Shown: positions 8,645-16,830 of the stretch, piece after piece | How positions within the stretch are numbered: the first letter of the stretch is position 1 | How the letters are laid out: each line of letters starts with the position of its first letter | IMG/VR virus record: IMGVR_UViG_3300046558_000079 | Span: 1-44,792 of that record | Length of the DNA stretch: 44,792 nt | Strand: one strand, 5' to 3' | Source: a virus | Made by a program: the position numbers and the translations under genes | Notes under the pieces: generated by a model | Databases searched by the model: none | Told to the model about the DNA's origin: nothing | Seen by the model: the letters and a program-made list of their open reading frames with translations, nothing else

Positions 8645-9592
8645 TTAAAAATCCCAATCTGAGTCGTCTGTATCTACTGCTTTTCCCATGACGTAATTTG
8701 AGCCAGCGCCGGAGAAAAAGTCGTGATTATCGTCTGAAGTCAGTGCAGCAATGACGGAAGGATCGGCTTGAGTCTCACTGAAATCAAACATTTCGTCATA
8801 GCCCAAATTCATCAGAGCTTTGTTTGCGTTGTAATTTAGGAATGGAATTACTTCTTCGTACCAGCCTATATCTTTATAAATTTCATAAGCATATGCCGTT
8901 TCTACCGCGTAAAGCGAGTTAAGTAGGATTTTAACTTTTTGCTCCAACTCGTCTCGCTCTGCCTGAGAAAGTTTACGCGCCGCTACTTGGAATTTATATC
9001 CAATGTAATATCCATGTACCGCTTCGTCTGCAATGATTAATTTAATAATATCAGCAGTATTAGTGAGTTTCTTTCTTGCCGATAATTTAAGCGGCAAGTA
9101 GAATCCGGAATAAAACATAAAACTTTCTAGAAATACTGAAGCTGCTTTCTTCATAAGAGGATCAGTACCGCTATAATACTTATTTACTATTTCAAATTTC
9201 TGTTGAAGGTGCTTATTATTCTTCGCCCATTCGAACGTTTTTGCGATTTCAGAGGAGCTACACAGTGTAGCGAACACTGAAGAATAAGATCGGGCATGAA
9301 TTGCTTCCATCGCACCAATGAAAGCTAGATTAGCTTCTTCGTGCTGCGTCACAGCATCTACCATGAGAGAAGGCGCACCGGCTGAGCTTTGTAAGTGGTC
9401 AAGATAGGTGAGACCGGTAAAGACTTTCACCGTTGTCTCTTGTTCTATTTCACTCATCGTGGTCCACGATGGAATATCATTGGATATCGCGATTTTTTCG
9501 GGGAGCCAAAAGCTAGAAGTCATTCTGTTCCAGACTTCCAAATCCGTGTTATCTTCTAATTGATTCCAATTAATAGCGCCAGAGAAATTCAT
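8645..9592 (-). CDS. nrdF: Ribonucleotide reductase class Ib, beta subunit
   Basis: The small subunit of class Ib ribonucleotide reductase, holding the dimetal/tyrosyl-radical cofactor. Numbering from the ORF's upstream codon at 9610, the ligands are Asp71, Glu102, His105, Glu162, Glu196 and His199, with the radical Tyr109 in HARSYSSVF. The GLTYLDHLQ and [13 protein letters not shown] blocks are typical of NrdF rather than NrdB. I place the start at the ATG at 9592 (315 residues), which forms an ATGA overlap with the nrdE stop; the longer reading adds only six residues from the nrdE tail. It works with NrdE to make dNTP precursors and needs NrdI for cofactor activation. Confidence 0.95.
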   Translation of the reverse strand: MNFSGAINWNQLEDNTDLEVWNRMTSSFWLPEKIAISNDIPSWTTMSEIEQETTVKVFTGLTYLDHLQSSAGAPSLMVDAVTQHEEANLAFIGAMEAIHARSYSSVFATLCSSSEIAKTFEWAKNNKHLQQKFEIVNKYYSGTDPLMKKAASVFLESFMFYSGFYLPLKLSARKKLTNTADIIKLIIADEAVHGYYIGYKFQVAARKLSQAERDELEQKVKILLNSLYAVETAYAYEIYKDIGWYEEVIPFLNYNANKALMNLGYDEMFDFSETQADPSVIAALTSDDNHDFFSGAGSNYVMGKAVDTDDSDWDF

Positions 9593-11703
9593 AGTACACA
9601 GCTTTCGCAAGAGTCTTCAGTTACTTCGATTGTTTTTGCTTCTAAAGCCTTTTTGCGAATCCTGATATAATAAATTGTCTTGATACCTTTCTTCCACGCA
9701 TAGATTTGCGCCTTGTTGATATCTTTAGTCGTCGCTGTGTCAGGGAAGAACAATGTCAGCGACAAGCCTTGATCCACATGCTGAGTAGCGGCGGCATAGA
9801 TATCAATAATCTTTTCTGGACCGATTTCGTAAGCATCTGCAAAATATTCCGCATTGTCGTTTGTGAGATGAGGCGCGGGATAGTAGACGCGTCCAATTTT
9901 ACCTTCCTTACGAGCTTCGATCTTTTCAACAATAGGATGAATTGAAGACGTGGCGTTATTGATGTACGAGATCGAGCCTGTAGGCGGAACGGCCTGAAGA
10001 TTTTGATTATACAATCCATCAATAAGGATGGCTTGAGCCAGATCGACCCAATCACCCTGTGTCGGGATAAACTTGCCGCCGAAAAGTTCTTTGACGCGTT
10101 CTGTCGCAGGTTCCCATTTTTGATTAATGTATTTATCAAAGAATGAACCATCGGCATAAGCACTCTTTTCGAAGCCGTCGAATGATTTACCACGAAGTTT
10201 CGCCAGTTCATTAGACGCACGCAGCGCGTGATATAAAACTGTATAAAAGTAAATATTCGTAAAGTCAACAGATTCTTCTGAACCGTAATGAATCTTTTCA
10301 CTCGCGAGATAGCCATGAAGATTCATTTGCCCCAAGCCGATGGCGTGGCTCTTAGCATTCCCTTCGCGTATCGAAGGCACGCTGTCTAGGGATGACATTT
10401 CCGATACAGTGTTTAAGGCAAGGATAGAAGTTCTAACGAGCCTACCAAGATCATCTGACTTCATCGCGTTGTAAATGTTAAGCGAGCCAAGGTTACACGA
10501 AATGTCTTTACCAATAACCTTATATCCGAGATCGTCTTCGTAAACAGAAGGAGTGTTTACCTGTAGGATTTCTGAGCAAAGATTAGACATGTTGATAACG
10601 CCGTCAATCGGATTTAACTTATTGACAGTATCTTCAAACATCAGATATGGATAGCCAGATTCAAACTGAATCTTAGCAATGATTTGAAACAGTTCACGAG
10701 CCGAGATTGACTTCTTACGAATCTCAGTATTCGCTACCATGTCGTAATAATTCTCTGTGATAGAGACTTCAGACATTGGCTTGCCATAGACGCGCTCAAC
10801 ATCATAAGGCGAAAACAGGAACATGTCTTCATTCTTCTTCGCCAGTTCAAACGTAATATCTGGTACGACTAGCCCGAGGGAAAGTGTCTTGATACGAATC
10901 TTCTCATCAGCATTCTCGCGCTTCGTGTCAAGAAATTCCAAAATGTCGGGGTGGTGAACGTTTAGGTAAACCGCGCCAGCGCCTTGTCGAGCCCCAAGCT
11001 GATTTGCGTAGGAGAATGAATCTTCTAAAATTTTCATCACAGGCACAACGCCGGAAGACTGATTCTCAATTTTCTTGATCGGCGCACCAGCTTCACGAAG
11101 ATTTGTGAGGAGGAGGGCAACACCACCGCCACGCTTAGAAAGCTGAAGTGAAGAGTTGATGGCGCGTGAAATGCTTTCCATATTATCTTCGACACGGAGA
11201 AGGAAACACGAAACAAGTTCGCCACGCTGCTTCTTACCAGAATTAAGGAAGGTTGGCGTAGCGGGTTGATACTCGCCCTTGACAATGGCGGAAGCTATGT
11301 CATGGGCCAGAGCTAAATCACCACGGCCAAGGTAGAGCGCTGTCATGCAGACGCGATCTTCATAGCGTTCGATATAACGCTCGCCATCGAACGTCTTCAT
11401 CGCGTATTGGGTATAAAATTTAAAAGCGCCCATGAATGAGGGGAAGCGAAACTTTACGTCATAGATAGTCTTGAATAGGTTTTTAATATCTTCAAATTTG
11501 TAGAGATCAAAAACGTCCTGCTCGTAATATTCATTCTCGATGAGGTATGCGATCTTCTCTTCCAGAGAGTGGAAGAAAACGGTATTCTGATTTATATGAT
11601 TCAAAAAATACTGACGTGCTGCTTCTTTGTCTGCGTCGAAATTTACTTTTCCGTCATGAGTGGGAATTGCCAGTAGTGCGTTAAGAGAGTGATAATCAAG
11701 CAT
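9589..11703 (-). CDS. nrdE: Ribonucleotide reductase class Ib, alpha subunit
   Basis: A 704-residue catalytic subunit reducing ribonucleoside diphosphates. Active-site residues are visible: Cys166 (VSCFLLR) and Cys403 (ISCNLGS) as the redox pair, and the N374-C376-E378 triad (NLCSEI) around the radical cysteine. The C-terminal shuttle pair CESC (699-702) is reduced by the glutaredoxin. There is no N-terminal ATP-cone, consistent with class Ib. The frame is continuous, with no intron or intein. The start overlaps nrdI by 8 bases and the stop overlaps nrdF (ATGA), giving the order nrdI-nrdE-nrdF-glutaredoxin on one transcript from the promoter at 12144. Confidence 0.96.
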   Translation of the reverse strand: MLDYHSLNALLAIPTHDGKVNFDADKEAARQYFLNHINQNTVFFHSLEEKIAYLIENEYYEQDVFDLYKFEDIKNLFKTIYDVKFRFPSFMGAFKFYTQYAMKTFDGERYIERYEDRVCMTALYLGRGDLALAHDIASAIVKGEYQPATPTFLNSGKKQRGELVSCFLLRVEDNMESISRAINSSLQLSKRGGGVALLLTNLREAGAPIKKIENQSSGVVPVMKILEDSFSYANQLGARQGAGAVYLNVHHPDILEFLDTKRENADEKIRIKTLSLGLVVPDITFELAKKNEDMFLFSPYDVERVYGKPMSEVSITENYYDMVANTEIRKKSISARELFQIIAKIQFESGYPYLMFEDTVNKLNPIDGVINMSNLCSEILQVNTPSVYEDDLGYKVIGKDISCNLGSLNIYNAMKSDDLGRLVRTSILALNTVSEMSSLDSVPSIREGNAKSHAIGLGQMNLHGYLASEKIHYGSEESVDFTNIYFYTVLYHALRASNELAKLRGKSFDGFEKSAYADGSFFDKYINQKWEPATERVKELFGGKFIPTQGDWVDLAQAILIDGLYNQNLQAVPPTGSISYINNATSSIHPIVEKIEARKEGKIGRVYYPAPHLTNDNAEYFADAYEIGPEKIIDIYAAATQHVDQGLSLTLFFPDTATTKDINKAQIYAWKKGIKTIYYIRIRKKALEAKTIEVTEDSCESCVL

Positions 11704-12085
11704 TGAAAATATCCATTACATTTGTTACGTCGTGTTGCGTGCCGCGTAGCTCATACCTGTATAAGACTGGCACATCACATTTATTCGAGATCAGATCGCC
11801 CGCGAGACAAAAATTGCTCCCGAAGTTTTTATTACCGGAAGCCACAATACCTTTGAGGTGTGTTCTGTTATTTTGATTATTTAGAAATTTTACTATTGAT
11901 TTTGGGATAGCCCCTCGTCCGTCATTTGCTGCATAGGTCGGGATAAATAAAATGTAAGGACTTGAAATTTCTACTAAATTTGGCATTCTAGTCTTGATCT
12001 GGAATGCGTTTTCTTCCATACCTAATTTCTTAATGAATGAAAGAGTGTTACCAGTTTCGGAGGAATAAAAGACAATATTATACAC
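11696..12085 (-). CDS. nrdI: NrdI flavodoxin, activator of NrdF
   Basis: A small flavodoxin (129 residues) that supplies oxidant to the NrdF dimetal site. The FMN phosphate loop is FYSSETGNT, and later loops ([26 protein letters not shown]) match NrdI. The frame is open further upstream to an ATG at 12121, but I chose the GTG at 12085. It lies 5 bases after a perfect AAGGAGGT Shine-Dalgarno, and family homology begins at VYNIVFYSS; the upstream 12 codons would place that site inside the gene. It is the first gene of the nrd operon, with a consensus promoter about 60 bases upstream. Confidence 0.92.
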   Translation of the reverse strand: MYNIVFYSSETGNTLSFIKKLGMEENAFQIKTRMPNLVEISSPYILFIPTYAANDGRGAIPKSIVKFLNNQNNRTHLKGIVASGNKNFGSNFCLAGDLISNKCDVPVLYRYELRGTQHDVTNVMDIFNA

Positions 12086-12143
12086 CTGCCACCTCCTTAT
12101 TGGCCTACTTAAAACGTCCATTTTTCATTATTGAAAGATTAAA

Positions 12144-12172
12144 ATCTTAACACAAAACTTCTAAAAAGTCAA
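12144..12172 (-). promoter_or_regulatory. Sigma70-type promoter of the nrdIEF operon
   Basis: On the - strand the -35 box TTGACT (12172-12167) and -10 box TAAGAT (12149-12144) are exactly 17 bases apart. The -35 context ACTTGACTTTTTA is shared with the promoter at 25696-25724. A palindrome, AAGATT-AA-AATCTT (12135-12148), overlaps the -10 box and could be an operator. Transcription would start near 12137, leaving a ~50-base leader before the GTG of nrdI. Confidence 0.8.
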
Positions 12173-12184
12173 GTTAAAATTATC

Positions 12185-12460
12185 TTAGTCCAGAAGAAAG
12201 AGGCCAGCTTCGCGCAATAGTCGTTCACACGAAACGTGTACACCATCTAGCATATATCCAACGCCCTTGCGCTCTTTCATACGGCGTCCTAAAATAGCTT
12301 GGCAACGTTCCATCAGCGGAAGCCCGTCATGATTCTTTGGGCGCTTTCTGCCAGTCGGCTTATTCTTCTTAGGATTTTTTGTGTCCTTCTTTTCCATCTC
12401 GAACTTTTTAAAAAGCTCGACAATGTCTTTAGGCTTCATATAAAATTTTTCTTCTGCCAT
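12185..12460 (-). CDS. Hypothetical basic protein
   Basis: A 91-residue protein I do not recognise. It is rich in Lys/Arg in the middle (KKDTKNPKKNKPTGRKRPKN), followed by a helical section with LPLMERCQAILGRRM, which could bind nucleic acid. I chose the ATG at 12460 because GGAG lies 6 bases upstream; ATGs at 12472 and 12499 are also in frame. It is separated from the MazG gene by the terminator-like palindrome at 12481 and ends just before the -35 box of the nrd promoter. Confidence 0.7.
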   Translation of the reverse strand: MAEEKFYMKPKDIVELFKKFEMEKKDTKNPKKNKPTGRKRPKNHDGLPLMERCQAILGRRMKERKGVGYMLDGVHVSCERLLREAGLFLLD

Positions 12461-12480
12461 ATCTTTCTCCATAAAAATTA

Positions 12481-12496
12481 CCCGCCACGTGGCGGG
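12481..12496 (-). terminator. Intrinsic terminator after the MazG-like gene
   Basis: A perfect 16-base palindrome (CCCGCCAC/GTGGCGGG) read on the - strand is followed by TAATTTTT. It lies between the stop of the MazG-like gene (12524) and the start of the next gene (12460), so it likely reduces readthrough. The T-tract is interrupted, so termination may be partial. Confidence 0.7.
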
Positions 12497-12523
12497 CAAT
12501 TTCTGTATAACTAATTGAATTAA

Positions 12524-13042
12524 TTAGTAATTCTTTCCGCCATGCTTATACCCGCGTTCGCGATTCTTTTGTAGTTTCTTGAGAACGATTTCCATGAACG
12601 GGAATTGATTATCGTTTGCGTACTTAACGATTTCGTCCAGAGCGATGAAGCCCCATGCCGCGTTATCTGTGACGTACCAGCTGGAAATCAGGAGGTGAAG
12701 CTCAGCCGCGAATTCTGAGAAGTCACTGTATTCACCGTCATAAGGAATGCCCTTAGTGTCAACGGTATAGCCCTGCTTGTTAGCCCCGGTCCAATCTAGG
12801 ATGCGAATCGCTGTATCAGCCAGTTCAACGGGAACACCTTTGTATTCCGGTAGCTTGTCATCGTCTAGGTCTTTACGATCCGCCTCGACCGCTTCGGAAA
12901 CTTCGGAATGCACGAGCGAGATGTGCTGAGCAAATGAGCGGTTCTCGACACCCATATCCCAAAAGCCATTAGCTTTATTAATTTCAAAAATCTCGTCCTG
13001 AAGCACGAGGAGGTCTGCCGTAGTGATTGCAACGTAAGTCAT
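12524..13042 (-). CDS. MazG-like nucleotide pyrophosphohydrolase
   Basis: A 172-residue all-alpha NTP pyrophosphatase. The metal-binding motif is visible as HSEVSEAVEADRKD (the E-x2-E pair) followed downstream by VELADTAIRILDW (E-x3-D), the MazG signature. Such phage enzymes hydrolyse (d)NTPs to monophosphates and PPi, adjusting nucleotide or alarmone pools; the substrate here is unknown. The C-terminal part (KKLQKNRERGYKHGGK) is typical of phage MazG-like proteins. A second, shorter MazG-like protein is encoded at 36662-36922. It is followed by the terminator at 12481. Confidence 0.85.
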   Translation of the reverse strand: MTYVAITTADLLVLQDEIFEINKANGFWDMGVENRSFAQHISLVHSEVSEAVEADRKDLDDDKLPEYKGVPVELADTAIRILDWTGANKQGYTVDTKGIPYDGEYSDFSEFAAELHLLISSWYVTDNAAWGFIALDEIVKYANDNQFPFMEIVLKKLQKNRERGYKHGGKNY

Positions 13043-13058
13043 TAGATTCCTTAAAAAA

Positions 13059-13238
13059 TTAAATTGGTTCTACGCGAATGTTTCTGATCCAGTCTTCAAG
13101 TTCAGGATCGCTTTGTTTGAAAACAATAATAAATCCAGTACCATGACTGTTAACGCTGATAATTTCTTTGTCAGTCGTGGTGATGAAGGAGGTTAATTCC
13201 TCCACACCATCAACCATTTTTGTTCCGTAATTATTCAT
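13059..13238 (-). CDS. Small hypothetical protein (59 aa)
   Basis: A 59-codon gene found by reading the gap. It starts with an ATG that overlaps the stop of its upstream neighbour by 8 bases (ATGAATAA), a strong sign of translational coupling, and ends 17 bases before the MazG-like gene. The product is mixed alpha/beta and acidic, with no recognised motif. Confidence 0.65.
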   Translation of the reverse strand: MNNYGTKMVDGVEELTSFITTTDKEIISVNSHGTGFIIVFKQSDPELEDWIRNIRVEPI

Positions 13239-13467
13239 CTACTTCCTGCGCCGCATTTTCTTGAGCCTCAAACGCCCTCAGTTCGTCGCCAGCCTCTTGA
13301 ACGTAGTCCTGAATGTGGCCAGTCCTGAAAAGCCAGTCCACGACATAGGTGTAAAATCCTGCGTTACTGACAGGACCGGCGCGCTCTTCGTCATTCTCGA
13401 ATTCAAACGAAGTTTCGGTAATGACTGTACCATTTTCACCGTTTGTAACTTTAATATTGCCGTACAT
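13231..13467 (-). CDS. Small acidic hypothetical protein
   Basis: A 78-residue acidic protein (many Glu/Asp, C-terminus AQENAAQEVDE) with an N-terminal beta-rich part. I recognise no family. It starts 3 bases after the stop of the upstream gene and its stop overlaps the next start, so it is part of the tight thyX-to-MazG run. Confidence 0.7.
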   Translation of the reverse strand: MYGNIKVTNGENGTVITETSFEFENDEERAGPVSNAGFYTYVVDWLFRTGHIQDYVQEAGDELRAFEAQENAAQEVDE

Positions 13468-13470
13468 GTT

Positions 13471-13677
13471 TTAACTTTCTAATAGTTTGATTTGTTTTCT
13501 GATATAACGCATGAAGAGGATAGCTTTATCTTCGTCAAGGAAAGTGGCATCGCCTGTGTCGCCAATCGGTACGGGGAAGAGAAATTCACTTTCCGTTTCG
13601 TACCAAAGATTACCGGCTCTGTAGTATTTGAATCGGACTTTCTTGCCATCCGAAACCATGTCTTTTAAATTAAGCAT
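13471..13677 (-). CDS. Small hypothetical protein
   Basis: A 68-residue protein with a beta-rich centre (KKVRFKYYRAGNLWYETESEF) and a helical C-terminus. I do not recognise the family. Its start overlaps the upstream stop by 8 bases (ATGCTTAA). Confidence 0.7.
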   Translation of the reverse strand: MLNLKDMVSDGKKVRFKYYRAGNLWYETESEFLFPVPIGDTGDATFLDEDKAILFMRYIRKQIKLLES

Positions 13678-13900
13678 CTAAAAGTTCCTGTAGTTCTTTT
13701 ATTATATTTTTAAGTTGATCTTTGCTAATATCTACGGCGAAGTAATCGTCGCAAGCTTCGATAAGAATAAAGTCATCACCGCGTCGTTGTAGTTGAAAGA
13801 TTCTGTTTCTTTGCAGCCAGTCCAAATATGACCCTTCAAAATCTTCCCCGCCGATATAACAAAGGCCATCTGCAAAGTCTTCATCGAATTCTTCAATCAT
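13670..13900 (-). CDS. Small acidic hypothetical protein
   Basis: A 76-residue acidic protein with an Asp/Glu-rich N-terminus (IEEFDEDFADG) and a C-terminal amphipathic helix (KDQLKNIIKELQELLDA). No family is recognised. It overlaps the thyX stop by 4 bases, so it is translated with thyX. Confidence 0.72.
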   Translation of the reverse strand: MIEEFDEDFADGLCYIGGEDFEGSYLDWLQRNRIFQLQRRGDDFILIEACDDYFAVDISKDQLKNIIKELQELLDA

Positions 13901-14754
13901 ACCTTTGGCTTATCACACTTAATTGCTTTAAACCCGTCATCAGCGGTATAGATTTCGAAGTCGCTGAAAATGATCGGAGCGCGTTCCTGAAGATGTTTAA
14001 GCATTTCGACTGCCAACACTCGAATTTCCAGATCGGCACCTTCACCGCCACGTAGGGCGCAGACGTGACGTGCCGCTCTCATGTTCATGGTCCATGTTAG
14101 GCGCGTCTCAGCCGCATTAGGCAGAACTGAACGGGCCGCTTCTAGAATGCGCTTCTTGCGCATCGTAGCGAGTTTTACGCCTAGTTCAGAACCTTCGCCA
14201 GAGGTAGTCAATGACTCCATAAAGGAAATCAAATCTTTATATCTTTGCAGAGAATCAAGACAAGTGTTTGCGAAAATCTTACCCACAGAATTTACGGCTC
14301 GACTATCTAGGCTCTGGATCAGGGGCGGGACAACGAAGTTAACGTCTTGAGCATCTACGTAACGCTGGCTCTCTTGGCTAGGCGCTGCCCCGGCCCTGTG
14401 ACGAATCAATTCGTGGGTCAAGGAACGTGAGACGCCAGAGATGGCAAACGAAATGTTGGCGTGCTCAAGAACTGAACCGTGTTCCATCTCGATAATGTTT
14501 TCAATATACTTATCTCTCGCTCTGCCTTTTGAAAACGAGCGATAACAATGCCGACCAGCAAATTCAGGAAGGGCGTCAAGAGAAACGTCGTTTTCGTCAT
14601 GGTAAAGATCGTGCCACAGCACGCCGAGCGGAGTTCCGCCATCATGTAGAACTTCGGTCAGGTTGTGTTCCCCGGCCCAAGCCCGTATCCCTTCGGGATT
14701 GATTTTGGTTTCAGCCACGACGTGAACCGTTGGCGCTGTAATAAACTTAGTCAC
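13897..14754 (-). CDS. thyX: FAD-dependent thymidylate synthase
   Basis: A 285-residue ThyX, converting dUMP to dTMP with methylenetetrahydrofolate, FAD and NADPH. The signature lies in HELIRHRAGAAPSQESQRYV; here eight residues separate RHR from the Ser before QRY, whereas the textbook motif is RHRX7S. The MEHGSVLEHANISF block and the C-terminal MNMRAARHVCALRGGEGAD block are also family hallmarks. It sits with dNMP kinase (8-base overlap upstream), and a thymidine kinase is encoded at 28600, so the phage has both de novo and salvage routes to dTMP. Confidence 0.94.
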   Translation of the reverse strand: MTKFITAPTVHVVAETKINPEGIRAWAGEHNLTEVLHDGGTPLGVLWHDLYHDENDVSLDALPEFAGRHCYRSFSKGRARDKYIENIIEMEHGSVLEHANISFAISGVSRSLTHELIRHRAGAAPSQESQRYVDAQDVNFVVPPLIQSLDSRAVNSVGKIFANTCLDSLQRYKDLISFMESLTTSGEGSELGVKLATMRKKRILEAARSVLPNAAETRLTWTMNMRAARHVCALRGGEGADLEIRVLAVEMLKHLQERAPIIFSDFEIYTADDGFKAIKCDKPKV

Positions 14755-15337
14755 GAATAAAATTTCCTTTACCTTTAAAATGGTTCTCTACAATTTCTCT
14801 AACCTGCTGCTGCGTGTCTTCAATTTCGACATTGACGACTTCGTAATCACATTTTAAAGATTCCATAAGTTTTTCTGATTCATGGTTGTCGGTGTTGTAG
14901 AATTTCGGGCGTCTAACTCTGATCATAATGCCATCTCTTTCTCTGACAGCGTCTACTTCATCGGGGAAGCGAACATCACTCACCGCAACTAGGTCTAGGT
15001 CAGCCATTTTCCGTTCCCAACCACTGATCCAGAAGTTTTTCCCCATAATATTTCTGCCCCACTCCGTGCCAAGAGTTTGCATCGCGAAGCGGAATTCTTT
15101 ATTATTGAAATATCTACTCCTGTGATCCTTGTACCAGTCATCGGTATAGAGATCAGTATTTTCGACGCCATTATATTCGAGCCACGCCGTGAGCATTGAC
15201 TTCAATCCGCCAGCGAAAGGAACATCGACATAACCTAGGTCTGCCAAAGCTTCGGCGCATGTCCCTTTTCCTGAGCGTTTATAACCGCAAAAACCAACGA
15301 TGCGTTTATCAATGAATTTAAATTTCTTCTCTGCCAT
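14747..15337 (-). CDS. Deoxynucleoside monophosphate kinase (T4 gp1-like)
   Basis: A 196-residue P-loop kinase phosphorylating dNMPs to dNDPs. The Walker A motif is GYKRSGKGT (~18-26). The TLGTEWGRN block and the VSDVRFPDEVDAVRERDG block are characteristic of phage dNMP kinases related to T4 gene 1. It lies between the helicase (one-base stop/start overlap at 15337) and thyX (8-base overlap), so it would act on the product of ThyX and on nucleotides from host DNA breakdown. Confidence 0.88.
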   Translation of the reverse strand: MAEKKFKFIDKRIVGFCGYKRSGKGTCAEALADLGYVDVPFAGGLKSMLTAWLEYNGVENTDLYTDDWYKDHRSRYFNNKEFRFAMQTLGTEWGRNIMGKNFWISGWERKMADLDLVAVSDVRFPDEVDAVRERDGIMIRVRRPKFYNTDNHESEKLMESLKCDYEVVNVEIEDTQQQVREIVENHFKGKGNFIRD

Positions 15338-16671
15338 TAAATTACCACTGTTAATTTATCTGCGGCTCTTGTCACAGCTGTATATCGCCACTTGTCAATA
15401 TCATCCCTGAAAACATAACCTTCGTCATGCACCACGACATGGCTCCATTGCGATCCCTGACTTAGATGAGTCGTGATGCAATGGCCCCAATCGACGTGAT
15501 GCTGTTTTTTCTTCGCCTCAAACACTTCCTTCTTGTCGCCAGTGAAATATCCGGCTTGCCTTCCGTAATGTTCTTCGAACAGAGCTTGACAAACTGTGAT
15601 GTTTCTAACGACACCATCTTCATCCGTGGCATTCATATAGAATGTGGCACGGCCCTCAACCAATTCGTAATCTTTATTATTTGTTAGGAACATGCCATTG
15701 ACAAGTTCTTTAGCGACTCTTGAATTTTTACGAACGATGAGTGGTTCGCCAGCCATTGGACCAACGAGATCATAACCAGCTGCTTTGCGAATTTTCTTCG
15801 TAAGTTTCCAACGTGTGGCATTTGTACCACAAAGCACTTGGACTTCTTTGTCCATATCTAGTGTGTCTTCGTCATCTCTCTTACGAACAATATCAACAGT
15901 CTCGCCCCACGTTCCAACTTCCAGTTCACCACCTTCTCTGATATGTGTGGCTAATGCGATGATCGGATTATCTTTGGCCTGCCTGTGAATCTCAGTCAGG
16001 AATACATCAGGAGTGCCGATGCAAAATCCGGGATTATCTTTAACGGGCTGAAGCTGTCCCGGATCACCAATTGCTAGAATTGGAATACCAAAAGATTTTA
16101 AATCATCGCGAATCATCTCACCAACCATAGACGCTTCGTCCACAATGATGAGTGAAGCTTCGCGAATCGATCCTTCAGTATTGAGGTGCCAAGTCGGCCC
16201 ATCGGTCGAAATGTAAGCCTTGTCCAAATCTTCGTTTAAAAGTTTGAGGGTGCGCTGAGCATCTTTTAGATTGTACTTCTTGCCTTCAAAGAAAACATCT
16301 GGCGCGCTGAATTCAGCAGCTGAACTAAGTGCTTTACCAAGATCAGCGATTTTATATTCGAGCACTTCAGCCTTTAGAGCTTTGGGTCTATAGATCGCGG
16401 AATGAATCGTGCTAGGGATAATATCTACACCAGCGTCACGCAGTTTTTTGCCCGCCACCCGAGCAGCCTTCCCCGTAGGGGTGACAACAAAGACTTCGGT
16501 CGTGGTCAGGCCGCAAGCTTCAACAATAAAAGGGAGAATTGCTGTTTTACCTGAACCGGCATAACCGCCTAGATAGCAAGGCTTTGGCTCTTCTTCAGTT
16601 TGGGCTTTTTTAAACCATGCCACTACTTTTTTGACTGCGGCATTTTGGTGGTCAGTTAGGGTAATTGACAT
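15337..16671 (-). CDS. SF1 DNA helicase, Dda/RecD-like
   Basis: A 444-residue superfamily 1B (5'-3') helicase. Motif I is GGYAGSGKT (~34-42), motif II is VDEASM, motif III is GDPGQLQPV, the HRQ of motif IV is visible, and the C-terminal motifs TTHLSQGSQW and YTAVTRAADKL correspond to V and VI. The length and order match T4 Dda-type helicases, which drive replication initiation and fork restart. The start has a clear Shine-Dalgarno (AAGAAGGAG). Upstream are an intrinsic terminator and a structured element, so expression may be controlled by readthrough from the ssb-like gene. Confidence 0.9.
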   Translation of the reverse strand: MSITLTDHQNAAVKKVVAWFKKAQTEEEPKPCYLGGYAGSGKTAILPFIVEACGLTTTEVFVVTPTGKAARVAGKKLRDAGVDIIPSTIHSAIYRPKALKAEVLEYKIADLGKALSSAAEFSAPDVFFEGKKYNLKDAQRTLKLLNEDLDKAYISTDGPTWHLNTEGSIREASLIIVDEASMVGEMIRDDLKSFGIPILAIGDPGQLQPVKDNPGFCIGTPDVFLTEIHRQAKDNPIIALATHIREGGELEVGTWGETVDIVRKRDDEDTLDMDKEVQVLCGTNATRWKLTKKIRKAAGYDLVGPMAGEPLIVRKNSRVAKELVNGMFLTNNKDYELVEGRATFYMNATDEDGVVRNITVCQALFEEHYGRQAGYFTGDKKEVFEAKKKQHHVDWGHCITTHLSQGSQWSHVVVHDEGYVFRDDIDKWRYTAVTRAADKLTVVI

Positions 16672-16697
16672 AGCAATCTCCTTCTTAAGTCATAAAT

Positions 16698-16721
16698 AAA
16701 AGGGCTCAGAATAGCCCTTTT
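16698..16721 (-). terminator. Intrinsic terminator / attenuator between ssb-like gene and helicase
   Basis: A perfect 9-bp stem, AAAAGGGCT/AGCCCTTTT, has the 6-base loop CAGAAT (16707-16712); on the - strand it is followed by TTTTATTTATG. It lies between the ssb-like stop (16831) and the helicase start (16671). On the - strand RNA its 5' arm contains AAAGGG, which is complementary to CCCUUU at 16753-16748 in the element just upstream, so an anti-terminator pairing is possible. Confidence 0.85.
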
Positions 16722-16728
16722 ATTTTCA

Positions 16729-16805
16729 GAAGATTTGAAACACCTTGAAAGGGTTGCCGTTAGCGTCCCAACTCACTTAAGGTTGGATGACCGTTTCAAA
16801 TCTTC
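16729..16805 (-). ncRNA. Structured RNA element with a 13-bp closing stem (candidate cis-regulator or sRNA)
   Basis: On the - strand, 16805-16793 (starting GAAGATTTGAAAC) pairs perfectly over 13 bases with 16741-16729, enclosing 51 bases. Inside is a second perfect hairpin, CCAAC/GTTGG with a 9-base loop, then a single-stranded GACGCTAACGGCAACCC segment and a short ACC/GGT hairpin. The element ends 8 bases before an intrinsic terminator. This layout (closed aptamer-like domain, linker, terminator) is what a riboswitch-type attenuator or a processed 3'-UTR sRNA looks like. I could not assign a known class. Another inverted repeat, TTTCTAAG/CTTAGAAA (16813-16837), overlaps the ssb-like stop codon. 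Confidence 0.6.
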
Positions 16806-16830
16806 GACTAGATTTCTAAGCTTTTAAATC

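Noticed and set aside
9756-10316. 186-residue open frame inside nrdE on the same strand
   Set aside because: It lies wholly within the well-matched nrdE coding frame, has low-complexity composition and no family resemblance, so it is a shadow frame.
9589-11703. Intron or intein in nrdE, thyX or polymerase
   Set aside because: These are favourite sites for phage introns and inteins, but all three frames are continuous with normal length between conserved motifs.
16729-16805. Possible known riboswitch (glutamine glnA-type, SAM-IV or GEMM)
   Set aside because: Short stretches match (UCAUCC...GGGACG for glnA, CGGCAACCCU for SAM-IV, GGGACGC for GEMM), but the rest of each consensus, including the junction and closing-stem conserved bases, does not. 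I therefore left the class open.
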